IMG/VR virus record: IMGVR_UViG_3300010160_000050
Span: 1-59,511 of that record
Reading direction: 5' to 3' (one strand)
Length of the DNA stretch: 59,511 nucleotides
DNA from: a virus
This document shows, piece by piece, positions 47,484 to 54,930 of the stretch. How positions within the stretch are numbered: the first letter of the stretch is position 1; each line of letters begins with the position of its first letter. The notes beneath the pieces are model-generated. The model saw only the letters and a list, made by a program, of their open reading frames with translations. It ran no database searches and was not told where the DNA came from. Position numbers and translations under genes: made by a program.

Positions 47484-48344
47484 TTAAACTTCCAATACAA
47501 TATTAGGGTTCCAGCCTGTGTCTTCGCTGTAACCATCGTTTTCATAACCGCGCGGATTGCACACAACACGGGTTTCTCCAATGACATAATCAAACGGATG
47601 ATGAGTATGTCCATGTGTCCACAGTTTGATCTGCGGGTGATCCATAATAAACTCACTCAAATCACTGTGATAGCCGCCGTTCATCAAGGTTTCATGCTTA
47701 TACATTTCATGGGCACTTTGGAAACTAGGACTGTGGTGCCCAACCACAACAAACTTCTTGTCATGCTGTTCTGCAAGTACACTTCTAAAGTACTGCAATG
47801 TTCTAGCATGGCGGCCAGCAACGTCCCTAGAACTCATAGGAGCATAGTTACGCTTGTCGTTTTTAATGATACGGAAGTCGTTCATCATACCTTCAATGGC
47901 ATGCATGGTCAAAGGATCACCCTTGTTCATGTCAGTCCAGAGTGTACCGCCGATAAATGTCACATCGTCGATGACCTTAGTATCACATTCTAAAAAGTAA
48001 ATGTTGGGATACTTGGCGCACTCTTCACGCAAGTAGTCAATACCAGCATAGAACTTTCCATTATAAAATTCATGGTTACCTGCAATGTAGATTACATGAG
48101 GAAACTGGAATGAACAACGCTTAAAAAAGTCGCGGAATCTTTGAGCACGTTCTTGTCTACGACCCAACCCAGTACCCGCGGCAATAGCCCGTTGATCGGC
48201 AGTATTGCTCAACTCTGGATGATCGTGTAGATCCTGTGCGATCATAATGTCGCCACCTAGAATAAGGACATCGCAGTTGTCGTCATTAGTGATGTTAATA
48301 TCACTAAACTCCAAGTGCAAGTCTGATACAAGTTTGATTTTCAT
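47484..48344 (-). CDS. Calcineurin-like metallophosphoesterase (286 aa)
   Basis: All five signature blocks are present: SDLH (D8, H10), GGD (residues 30-32), GNHE (89-92), GHH in VVVGHHSP, and GHTH (245-248). The fold binds two metal ions and hydrolyses phosphomono- or diesters. The substrate cannot be told; nucleotides, RNA ends and second messengers are all possible. The ATG has no Shine-Dalgarno and begins 6 nt after a TATAAT box, so the mRNA is predicted to be leaderless. Confidence 0.88.
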   Translation of the reverse strand: MKIKLVSDLHLEFSDINITNDDNCDVLILGGDIMIAQDLHDHPELSNTADQRAIAAGTGLGRRQERAQRFRDFFKRCSFQFPHVIYIAGNHEFYNGKFYAGIDYLREECAKYPNIYFLECDTKVIDDVTFIGGTLWTDMNKGDPLTMHAIEGMMNDFRIIKNDKRNYAPMSSRDVAGRHARTLQYFRSVLAEQHDKKFVVVGHHSPSFQSAHEMYKHETLMNGGYHSDLSEFIMDHPQIKLWTHGHTHHPFDYVIGETRVVCNPRGYENDGYSEDTGWNPNIVLEV

Positions 48345-48350
48345 ATTAGT

Positions 48351-48379
48351 ATTATACTACATTTAACGTTTTTTGTCAA
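48351..48379 (-). promoter_or_regulatory. Consensus sigma70 promoter predicted to give a leaderless mRNA
   Basis: The -35 TTGACA is at 48374-48379 and the -10 TATAAT at 48351-48356, with a 17-bp spacer. Only six bases (ACTAAT) separate the -10 from the ATG at 48344, so transcription should begin at or next to the start codon. The -35 lies in the last codons of the upstream gene. Confidence 0.88.
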
Positions 48380-48716
48380 CATCATTACCCCATTTAAGAA
48401 TCCAATAGGTGTAATCTTTTTCTTTTAGTTTGGCAACAACTGCATATTGATATCCGTAGCTCATTACATCAGCATGTCTATGCCATTCAGGGGTATCCAC
48501 TGCTCTAGCCATAATCCATTCGCCCATTTCGCTTTGTTGCCAATCCAATAATGGCTGAGCGGCATACAAGTCTGGATCTTCAACATCGCCCATTGTAAAC
48601 TTGTGTACTACTGTTTTGTGGATTCGATGTGCAAAGCCATCTATTACCATAACCTCAAACGTGGGCTTTACTGATTTGACACCCAAGTGCCCCTGTGCGT
48701 CATTCTTCAAAGCCAT
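48363..48716 (-). CDS. Hypothetical protein (117 aa)
   Basis: ATG 48716 (MALKNDAQGHLGVKSVKPTFE) is chosen to limit overlap with the upstream gene to 17 bp; a longer reading to 48839 would overlap by 140 bp. The sequence has the segments EVMVIDGFAHRIHKTVVHKF and WQQSEMGEWIMARAV, and ends YTYWILKWG. It looks like a small alpha/beta protein similar to uncharacterised marine phage proteins. The 3' end contains the -35 box of the next promoter. Confidence 0.65.
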   Translation of the reverse strand: MALKNDAQGHLGVKSVKPTFEVMVIDGFAHRIHKTVVHKFTMGDVEDPDLYAAQPLLDWQQSEMGEWIMARAVDTPEWHRHADVMSYGYQYAVVAKLKEKDYTYWILKWGNDVDKKR

Positions 48717-49308
48717 TTTGCTTTGCGTATTTGGCACGTTCAGCTTCACGCTTTTCTTCACAAGGTCCGCAAATAGTTCTAATCCAGCCCGGACCATGTG
48801 TTTTTGCAGGGTTACCACACCCTTCACAAGTACAGCCACTCATAGCTTCTGCCATAGTAACCATACCGCTAATATAGTCATCACCGCCTGTGTAGTAAAA
48901 ACGTAGTGTGCCAAACTTTTCTTTAACTTGGTCCAATGTTACCTGGGGAACAAGTTCTGGAACATCACGTAGCGGATCTTTAATCATGTCTTCGCAACGT
49001 TCACGGATGTAGTCTGCACTGATGGTTGGCTTGTCTGCATACTCCTTGGCTACCAAATCAGCAAACAGTTCTGTGTTACCACTCTTACCAGCCTGTGCCA
49101 TTTCGTTATACTTGACAGCCCAGTTGTGCTGTTTCTCTTTCCAATCAATGTGATGCTGGATATTACCCATGAGTTGATTAAGGATATTGTACCAACCATC
49201 GCCACATTCAAAGCCCCAACACATACAAGTTTCTTTCATGTCCTTGTTGCGGTTGATCATCATCTTAGGATACTTCTCGCATAGCAATGCGTCTAGTTCT
49301 TGTTTCAT
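48700..49308 (-). CDS. Conserved phage protein with C-terminal Cys cluster (202 aa)
   Basis: The segment VKEKFGTLRFYYTGGDDYIS, then MVTMAEAMSGCTCEGCGNPA and WIRTICGPCE, is widespread in phages. Four or more cysteines in C-x-C-x-x-C...C-x-x-C form a probable zinc ribbon at the C-terminus. The N-terminus has another C-x-C-W-G-x-x-C. Function unknown. Its ATG overlaps the stop of the small coiled-coil gene. Confidence 0.72.
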   Translation of the reverse strand: MKQELDALLCEKYPKMMINRNKDMKETCMCWGFECGDGWYNILNQLMGNIQHHIDWKEKQHNWAVKYNEMAQAGKSGNTELFADLVAKEYADKPTISADYIRERCEDMIKDPLRDVPELVPQVTLDQVKEKFGTLRFYYTGGDDYISGMVTMAEAMSGCTCEGCGNPAKTHGPGWIRTICGPCEEKREAERAKYAKQNGFEE

Positions 49309-49508
49309 TATGCTATCCTATCTATATTTTGTCCCGGACGATTCATCCGGCGATTCATTTCAATTCGTTTTTCTTCATTATCTTTGAGATTTAATTTGAC
49401 ACGTTGTTCTTCAATACGAAGTTCCTCGTGCCGTTTGTCTAGTTTTTTAATCTCTATCTGTTTTTGAATCTCTGCATTTTGAGCAGAGACTCTACTGATT
49501 TCTGTCAT
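49308..49508 (-). CDS. Small coiled-coil protein (66 aa)
   Basis: Residues about 8-55 are almost entirely charged and helical (QKQIEIKKLDKRHEELRIEE and so on), typical of a coiled coil. The family is not recognised. AGGAG precedes the ATG, which overlaps the DNA ligase stop by 4 bp (ATGA). It could be an adaptor or oligomerising partner; no function is assigned. Confidence 0.68.
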   Translation of the reverse strand: MTEISRVSAQNAEIQKQIEIKKLDKRHEELRIEEQRVKLNLKDNEEKRIEMNRRMNRPGQNIDRIA

Positions 49509-50827
49509 ATCTTTTCTCCTAGTTCAAAACCACGGAATCCTTTGAAACGTGGAAAACGCAAACTATATGTACCGTCCTGATTCTGTGTTACTGCATCTGC
49601 ACGGACTTCTACAATGTTGCCAGGGAGTAAAGTCCTGCTAGCCCAAAACTCAATGCGATGATCATCAGTAAAACCACTTCCCACATTGACTGAAATAGAT
49701 TTACCATCGTCAACACCTTCGCAAACAAGAGCGCCGAGACGTCCAACATTTTTTCCTGTACCTTCTTCAACATCTTTAACCTCCAAAGAGACTTCAATAA
49801 ATGGTTTAAGTTTAAGCCACGCTACACTACGCTTACATTCGTATCCAGCTTCTGGATCTTTAATCATAATGCCCTCATATCCGCCTGTGACTGCCTGTGC
49901 ATTGATTTCTTTATAACGCAACTGACCTTTGGCAGTATCTAAATCAACTAGTTCGTTGGCAAGACAAGTAACATTAGGTAAGTCTGTGTGATTCTTTTCT
50001 ACCCATGCCTGCACCATTTGACTGCGAAGGGTCTGACTTTTATCCCAAGTACCTTGTTCAAAGGCAGTCAATGGACACATGTCAAATAGATTTAAAATCG
50101 CATCATTAGCCTTGACATCACTCTTGCGATGCACCTGTGTCATTAAGTCTTGAAAACTGCTACTCATAATCTCACCGTCTAGCACTAGATCATATTTAGG
50201 GGGTGCTTTTTTAACTACTGTACTAATTTGTTCTACAATGTGCGGAAAATTAACAAGTTCTTTACCATTGCGACTGAACATATCCACCCGACCATCACAC
50301 CGTACAATAGTAATAACTCTAACTCCGTCGAGCTTAACTTCGATGAGTTTTTTACCTGATACCTTTGACTCATGATTAGCACTATCGTGAGCAAGCTGAC
50401 AACTGAATACAGGAATAGCATAGTCAGCATATTTCTTCTCCACTACTTTGTTGATGGTTTTTTCACTAGTTCCGCAACGCAGGTCTTTAATAAGGATGCG
50501 ACGGTACCAGCCATTCCACTCTTTTTTAGTGGCGGATTTCATCATGGCTTGAATTACATCACGTGCTGTATTACCGGTAACTTGACGTGTAACAAAGCCA
50601 GTAAGAGCGAGAGTAAAACTATCCCAAGGTAAGCCAGGACCATCTTCATCTTTTTTCTCCGGAACTTGTTTGATACCAAAAGTTATCATGGGATCCAATG
50701 CTAGTTGGCATCCATGAAAAAATTCTCTATTACCCATTTCAGCTTGGGCCAAAATAATGGCTTCTTTATTCAAACGACTTGGGTGATCTTCTAAAGTACT
50801 AATAACTGTGTAGCAAGGATCGCTCAT
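49505..50827 (-). CDS. ATP-dependent DNA ligase (T4 gp30-like)
   Basis: The product has 440 residues. The N-terminal helical domain (WYRRILIKDLRCGTSEKTIN) resembles the DNA-binding domain of ATP-dependent ligases. Adenylation motif I is EVKLDGVR with the nucleophile Lys165, followed by motif III FSRNGKELVNFP, motif IV VLDGEIM, motif V GIMIKDPEAGYECKRSVAWLKLKP, and an OB-fold C-terminus. It seals nicks in phage DNA. It has its own early promoter (50852-50880); the Shine-Dalgarno is weak. Confidence 0.93.
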   Translation of the reverse strand: MSDPCYTVISTLEDHPSRLNKEAIILAQAEMGNREFFHGCQLALDPMITFGIKQVPEKKDEDGPGLPWDSFTLALTGFVTRQVTGNTARDVIQAMMKSATKKEWNGWYRRILIKDLRCGTSEKTINKVVEKKYADYAIPVFSCQLAHDSANHESKVSGKKLIEVKLDGVRVITIVRCDGRVDMFSRNGKELVNFPHIVEQISTVVKKAPPKYDLVLDGEIMSSSFQDLMTQVHRKSDVKANDAILNLFDMCPLTAFEQGTWDKSQTLRSQMVQAWVEKNHTDLPNVTCLANELVDLDTAKGQLRYKEINAQAVTGGYEGIMIKDPEAGYECKRSVAWLKLKPFIEVSLEVKDVEEGTGKNVGRLGALVCEGVDDGKSISVNVGSGFTDDHRIEFWASRTLLPGNIVEVRADAVTQNQDGTYSLRFPRFKGFRGFELGEKI

Positions 50828-50851
50828 GGTATTCTTTCTATTTAAAATTAC

Positions 50852-50880
50852 ATTTTACTGCCAAACGAACTCTCTGTCAA
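50852..50880 (-). promoter_or_regulatory. Sigma70-type promoter (TTGACA-N17-TAAAAT) for DNA ligase
   Basis: The -35 TTGACA is at 50875-50880 and the -10 TAAAAT at 50852-50857, with a 17-bp spacer. The -35 lies inside the 3' end of the upstream coding region. Confidence 0.75.
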
Positions 50881-51553
50881 GTACTTTGACATAATTTAAT
50901 TGTGTTTCAGGCGTTTTGGATGTAAAGTTTACTGAGTGTTTTTTTACTTTGGCTCTTATTTGTTGACTAGAACCAGCAATGCCTAGTAGCTCTTTGCTTA
51001 AAAAACTTACCAAATAGTTGCCATCGGTGATAGCAGTATGGCTAAAACATCCGATCTGAGGTACAGGTTTGCTTTGTATGTATCGAATATTGAGTACAAT
51101 AGTATCACCTTCTTGTCCCAAGTAGGCTTTTACTGTATCTTTGATTGCGGCCTTGACCTGCTTTTCATTTATTTCACGATCATATACCTGCGGGACACTG
51201 GCTAATACTCCAAAGTCCTTCATAGTAATATTTTCGTTTTGAGTAACACCGAAGACTCTGCCCATGTAATCATTAAGTGTATCGCCAATAACGCCAAAAC
51301 TAAGTTTTCGAAAGTGTTTAATAATAGCTAATGCTTGATCAATGTCTTCTACTGTAGGCGTAAACTTTAACAGATATGTACTGCCGGCAAGTTGTGGCAA
51401 GAGTTCAAAGGTCAGCATGTCCTTGTTGGTATAACTCTGCTGATCCCCTGCCGTATAACTGCTGGTGCTGGTATAGCCTTTTTCTCTGTAGATACAACAG
51501 GCAAAGGTCAGCGCCTCGACTACCGTAAACGGCATCTCTTTCAAACTAGCCAT
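50855..51553 (-). CDS. Hypothetical phage protein (232 aa)
   Basis: The protein has a KEMPFTVVEALTFACCIYRE start, a long middle segment KLSFGVIGDTLNDYMGRVFG, and EGDTIVLNIRYIQSKPVPQIGCF followed by IRAKVKKHSV near the end. The second half could be a beta-rich substrate-binding domain. Similar uncharacterised proteins occur in T4-like marine phages as far as I recall. It begins at the last base of the upstream stop codon (TAATG). Confidence 0.68.
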   Translation of the reverse strand: MASLKEMPFTVVEALTFACCIYREKGYTSTSSYTAGDQQSYTNKDMLTFELLPQLAGSTYLLKFTPTVEDIDQALAIIKHFRKLSFGVIGDTLNDYMGRVFGVTQNENITMKDFGVLASVPQVYDREINEKQVKAAIKDTVKAYLGQEGDTIVLNIRYIQSKPVPQIGCFSHTAITDGNYLVSFLSKELLGIAGSSQQIRAKVKKHSVNFTSKTPETQLNYVKVLDREFVWQ

Positions 51554-51783
51554 TATGCGTCCTGTGTAATTAGAATGTGTTTACCAATTTCAAACAAGCC
51601 AACCGCACCCGGAAAATCTGCACAGGCCGCATGTATTTGTACGTCACCATCCTCGTCCATGCTGGCGGCCACAAACTCTGTTATGGTGCCTTCTTCTACT
51701 TGGGCACGTAGATGATCAAGAATCTCTAAAAGATCTGCTTTCTTTTTTTCTTTACTCTTATCTGATATGCTAACTACTTTCAT
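51553..51783 (-). CDS. Small conserved phage protein (76 aa)
   Basis: The product starts MKVVSISDKSKEKKKADLLE, then has TITEFVAASMDEDGDVQIHA and a hydrophobic end. The MKVVSISD start is frequent in small phage proteins of unknown function. It is acidic overall, with no metal-binding motif. It is coupled by TAATG to the next gene. Confidence 0.68.
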   Translation of the reverse strand: MKVVSISDKSKEKKKADLLEILDHLRAQVEEGTITEFVAASMDEDGDVQIHAACADFPGAVGLFEIGKHILITQDA

Positions 51784-51799
51784 TTTAGTCCTTGGTGTA

Positions 51800-52216
51800 T
51801 TAAGATTTCAAATCGACTTTTTTAATAAGGTTATAATCTAGAATCAAGCGATCTAAATTATCAACATTTACTGGTAGGTACGTTTTGGGTACTTTTTGAA
51901 CTTTAAACTGATAGCCTTCAATAAGCTCATCAATTTGCTGTTCAATACTAGTATGAGTTTGGCTAATCCATTCACTGGCTCCACGTCCGTCACGCTCAAT
52001 ATGCCAATCAAACTTTTGTTTAACTGCTTTTTCAAGATTAGCCACTGCCCTGCTTGGCCCAACATACATCACATCAAAACAAGCTACATGACTTTTACGA
52101 CTGTAGCTGTTTTGATAGACGCCAAGGCGCACAGCAGGATGACCGGTAATTCCAATTTTACTATCTACAGATCCCATTGGATCCTTAAAGATATAGAATA
52201 ATTTCCAGTCTTCCAT
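51800..52216 (-). CDS. GIY-YIG-like (T5orf172/MUG113-type) nuclease domain protein
   Basis: The product has 138 residues. WKLFYIFKDP...SKIGITGHPAVRLGVYQNS corresponds to the first strand, the KIG motif and the R-x-x-x-Y-Q region of the GIY-YIG superfamily, and LEKAVKQKF supplies the later Glu. These domains occur in phage homing endonucleases and in stand-alone phage proteins. GAGGAAG lies 7 bp upstream. It lies directly beside an HNH endonuclease gene, so homing activity is possible. Confidence 0.65.
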   Translation of the reverse strand: MEDWKLFYIFKDPMGSVDSKIGITGHPAVRLGVYQNSYSRKSHVACFDVMYVGPSRAVANLEKAVKQKFDWHIERDGRGASEWISQTHTSIEQQIDELIEGYQFKVQKVPKTYLPVNVDNLDRLILDYNLIKKVDLKS

Positions 52217-52218
52217 TT

Positions 52219-52629
52219 TTATACTTCCTCAAATAATTCATGGAAACGAGTATTATAGTTTGTATACCTCTGTACTGTATCTTTAAACTTTTTACTCTTT
52301 TCGTTATGACAGTTTGCACATAGAACAACAAGATTATCTTGATTGTTATTATGTTTGTTTCCGTCCCAATGGTCGATTGTTAAACTTGGAGTTGTAGGAT
52401 CTCCGCATACCCAACCTAATCTAGCATCGCGATTCTCGCAACCTCCTCTTGACTTTATAAAAAGGTCACGTGTGGCCTTTCCTATTGTTCGATGGTGGTC
52501 ACAAAAAGATTTCCATTTAGCCCAGGGAGTACCGTCTGTCTTTATTCCCTTATCGTGATAGCTAACCGGGGTATTACAATCTTCGTGAGCACACTTTGGT
52601 GCCCAGTTTTTCATTAATGAAAATCTCAT
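52219..52629 (-). CDS. HNH endonuclease
   Basis: The product has 136 residues. LTIDHWDGNKHNNNQDNLVV gives the first His (H87) and Asn (N98), and LCANCHNEKSK gives the last His (H108) with a CxxC zinc pair (C104, C107). Earlier cysteines (WVCGDP and the N-terminal Cys) may complete zinc binding. It could be a free-standing homing nuclease or a packaging-type HNH protein. GAAGG precedes the ATG, and the gene starts one base after the stop of the ParB-like gene. Confidence 0.87.
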   Translation of the reverse strand: MRFSLMKNWAPKCAHEDCNTPVSYHDKGIKTDGTPWAKWKSFCDHHRTIGKATRDLFIKSRGGCENRDARLGWVCGDPTTPSLTIDHWDGNKHNNNQDNLVVLCANCHNEKSKKFKDTVQRYTNYNTRFHELFEEV

Positions 52630-52630
52630 G

Positions 52631-53827
52631 TTACACCTTCCACTGGCACATGGGTTCTGGCAACATTGTTTTGCCGCCTTTTTGGCGATAAAAGTTAATC
52701 AATCCTGCAAGCACACGTTCTTTATCGTGCTCTGGAATATTACCCTTTAACTTACCAACAGTATTGTAAGCCTTCCAATAGCTTTCCTTAATGCCTTCTT
52801 GAACACTCTCAGGGTCGCCCCAACGTCCGACTAACATTGACATAAGTTCAATTTCAAAGTTCTCGTCAAGGTCAAAGCCTTCCAATGCGGCACGATGGAA
52901 CAACATACTTAGCGGACGAAACACCTCTAATGTAAGTGGTGCGGCAGTCCAGTTAGTGCGGTGCAATCGAAGAGCACGTTCCCAACTAACTCCCTTATCA
53001 AAGTCGTAGCATTCCATACCTGACTTAATCTGCGTAAAGGCGCCAGCGCAGGTTGCGTGACGTTTTGGCACACAACTATGTTTACGCAAAATATTCATCA
53101 TGCTAACATATTGTGGGTCTTTAGTTTCAAGACCAATCATAAAGTCATCATATGCACTCAACTGGCGTTTGTTTTTGCCGTTGATCATACGCATGTTAGT
53201 ACCAGCAAGGTAAGCGCCATAAGCAATGCGACCATCGTCAGTGGCTTCAAAACCTGCATCTTCTACTTCTTCGTCCAAAATATGATCAATGTCAATATAC
53301 CAAACTGGGAAACTAGTATAGCCCTGTAATTTCATTACTTGAATAGTATGGTGTCCGTCCCAGATACAGTAAATTACTGTGCCGTCTTTAAGAGTAAGAC
53401 GAATGGCACAAGGCACAATAGCACAGGTGTGATCCCAATCACGGTCAATTTTTTCGCAATGGTTAGGAGCAACGTCACGTTGGAACACAGTCCAGAGGTA
53501 TGCTTGGTCCCACATGATGTAGCCAAAGCGTGGGCTAATTGATTTATTGTGGTACGTAATGGTTGCGCCGCCACTTGGGTCGTAAGGTGTAACAGTTCGA
53601 TTACTGAACTTTGGACCTAAGACTGTCAAAATTGCTTGATGAATATCTTCAAGCGGGATCGTGTTGTTTGTATAATTCTTTGCCATTTCGCGAAGGTCGA
53701 TTGCATCGTCCTTCATTTCAAACTGGTGTTTGAATTTTTTTACAAAAGCATTTATTGCTTGTTTTTTATTGTAAGGCTTGGCCTTAGTTGCGCGAGCTTG
53801 TTTGGCGACGAGAGTCATTGTTGCCAT
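52631..53827 (-). CDS. ParB/sulfiredoxin-like domain protein
   Basis: The product has 398 residues. Around 150-180, DGTVIYCIWDGHHTIQVMKL followed by GYTSFPVWYID matches the DG-H-H/R-x-x-A-x-x-x-G-x-x-x-xPV core of the ParB/Srx fold. The rest is helical and not recognised. ParB-like phage proteins may act as nucleases or DNA-binding regulators. It has a consensus early promoter and a leader of about 90 nt with a strong hairpin. Ribosome binding site AAAGGA precedes the ATG. Confidence 0.62.
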   Translation of the reverse strand: MATMTLVAKQARATKAKPYNKKQAINAFVKKFKHQFEMKDDAIDLREMAKNYTNNTIPLEDIHQAILTVLGPKFSNRTVTPYDPSGGATITYHNKSISPRFGYIMWDQAYLWTVFQRDVAPNHCEKIDRDWDHTCAIVPCAIRLTLKDGTVIYCIWDGHHTIQVMKLQGYTSFPVWYIDIDHILDEEVEDAGFEATDDGRIAYGAYLAGTNMRMINGKNKRQLSAYDDFMIGLETKDPQYVSMMNILRKHSCVPKRHATCAGAFTQIKSGMECYDFDKGVSWERALRLHRTNWTAAPLTLEVFRPLSMLFHRAALEGFDLDENFEIELMSMLVGRWGDPESVQEGIKESYWKAYNTVGKLKGNIPEHDKERVLAGLINFYRQKGGKTMLPEPMCQWKV

Positions 53828-53880
53828 GATGTTTCCTTTTCGCTGACTTAATTTACAGCATTAATAGGTTTACTACGATC

Positions 53881-53905
53881 AATGTATGGACCTATTCCAT
53901 ACATT
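53881..53905 (-). promoter_or_regulatory. Perfect 10-bp hairpin in the leader of the ParB-like gene
   Basis: AATGTATGGA (53881-53890) and TCCATACATT (53896-53905) form a perfect 10-bp stem with a 5-nt loop, between the promoter and the ATG at 53827. No U-run follows, so it is a leader structure or a protein binding site rather than a terminator. Confidence 0.65.
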
Positions 53906-53924
53906 CTGTTTCAACCTTAATACA

Positions 53925-53953
53925 ATTATAACTTCAACTTAACTAAAAGTCAA
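53925..53953 (-). promoter_or_regulatory. Sigma70-type promoter (TTGACT-N17-TATAAT)
   Basis: The -35 TTGACT is at 53948-53953 and the -10 TATAAT at 53925-53930, with a 17-bp spacer. The -35 lies just past the IF-1 gene's stop codon. Confidence 0.85.
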
Positions 53954-53954
53954 G

Positions 53955-54170
53955 TCACAATCTGTATGTTATACGTCCTTTGGACATATCGTATGGTGAC
54001 ATTTCTACCCGAACTCGATCTGCTAGAATCATTTTGATTTTATTTTGGCGAAGTCTGCCGTTTGTATAGCATGTGATCACATGCTGATTTTCCAAAGTAA
54101 CGCGAAACATATTAGCCGGAAGTACTTCGGAAATGGTACCTTCCAACTCAATCAACTCTTCTTTGCTCAT
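53955..54170 (-). CDS. infA: Translation initiation factor IF-1
   Basis: The product has 71 residues; E. coli IF-1 has 72. It aligns end to end with IF-1: EGTISEVLPANMFRVTLENQ covers strands 1-2 of the OB fold, NGRLRQNKIKMILADRVRVE covers the helix and strand 4, and SPYDMSKGRITYR matches the conserved TPYDLSKGRIVFR end. IF-1 sits in the ribosomal A site during initiation. A phage copy could favour phage mRNAs or replace a host factor. The start overlaps the AbrB-like gene's stop by 2 bp (ATGA), so it is translated in tandem with that protein. IF-1 is rarely seen in phages. Confidence 0.95.
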   Translation of the reverse strand: MSKEELIELEGTISEVLPANMFRVTLENQHVITCYTNGRLRQNKIKMILADRVRVEMSPYDMSKGRITYRL

Positions 54171-54334
54171 ACTTTTTTGATAATTAGTTGTCCATCACTG
54201 GCTTCAATGTGCATGGTATCGCCTTCTTTCCAACCTTGTGCTTCACAGATTTCTGGTGGGATTTTAAATATGACATTGTCGGGATCGCCTTCAATGTCTT
54301 CAAATAGTTCTTCTACTAGATAAGTTGTTTTCAT
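54167..54334 (-). CDS. AbrB/MazE-like swapped-hairpin protein
   Basis: From ATG 54334 the protein has 55 residues, MKTTYLVEELFEDIEG... then IFKIPPEICEAQGWKEGDTM and a DGQLIIKK end. The I-P-x-x-I/L...GW/L-x-EGD-x-x-x-I...L-x-I pattern is that of SpoVT/AbrB DNA-binding domains, found in regulators and in antitoxins. An ATG nine codons upstream is possible. Neither start has a strong Shine-Dalgarno. No toxin gene follows; the next gene is IF-1. It may be an orphan regulator. Confidence 0.72.
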   Translation of the reverse strand: MKTTYLVEELFEDIEGDPDNVIFKIPPEICEAQGWKEGDTMHIEASDGQLIIKKV

Positions 54335-54342
54335 ATATGTAT

Positions 54343-54930
54343 TTAATCTTCGTCTGGCCATTCACTAGGTACCCATCCTAGTGTTTGGAAGTCTTTGCGT
54401 ATTTCTTCAGTTACTACACCTTCCGGTACATAGGTTCTTCCATCAGCTTCTAATTCTGGCTTCTTATCACTTAATCCGTATCCAGTGTCTTGACTACCAA
54501 TGCCACTACAATACCAATCAATATAGTCACCTGTTCCTAACATGTCAGAAACAACCCCGCCTGCACTTCTCCAACTACAAGACCAGTATTCATCTTTAAG
54601 AGCAGGCCACATGCCAATACGTTGCCAACGCATATTACATAACGCGGCATAGATATTTTGGGCATAGTTTTCGCTAGCACGAGCTTTCTCTAATATCCAA
54701 GAGGTGCTACGAAGATCATACTCGAGATTATCCTTTTGCCAAGCAGGATCTTTTAGATTTTCTTCATCCTGTTCTCGCCAAGTCTTGTACATATTAACAT
54801 AGTCGGGATTTGGTTCTTTGCCCTCTTCCTCACAGTTTTTGATATATCCTTCTTTTTGGAAGGTATGACGCTCGGGACTAGAACTGACCTTAGCGTTTGT
54901 ATCCGGTAAATCCAATTTTTCTATAGACAT
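54343..54930 (-). CDS. Conserved phage protein (195 aa)
   Basis: The family is not recognised by function. The middle has LEYDLRSTSWILEKARASEN, CNMRWQRIGMWPALKDEYWS and GGVVSDMLGTGDYIDWYCSG; the end is LGWVPSEWPDED. Such Trp-rich sequences are known from uncharacterised phage proteins. GGAG lies 6 bp before the ATG, which is 41 bp inside the exonuclease gene, an unusually long overlap. Confidence 0.68.
   Translation of the reverse strand: MSIEKLDLPDTNAKVSSSPERHTFQKEGYIKNCEEEGKEPNPDYVNMYKTWREQDEENLKDPAWQKDNLEYDLRSTSWILEKARASENYAQNIYAALCNMRWQRIGMWPALKDEYWSCSWRSAGGVVSDMLGTGDYIDWYCSGIGSQDTGYGLSDKKPELEADGRTYVPEGVVTEEIRKDFQTLGWVPSEWPDED

Noticed and set aside
54167-54334. Toxin-antitoxin pair with the AbrB-like protein as antitoxin
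   Set aside because: The adjacent gene is a clear IF-1 and the upstream gene does not resemble MazF, VapC or another known toxin.
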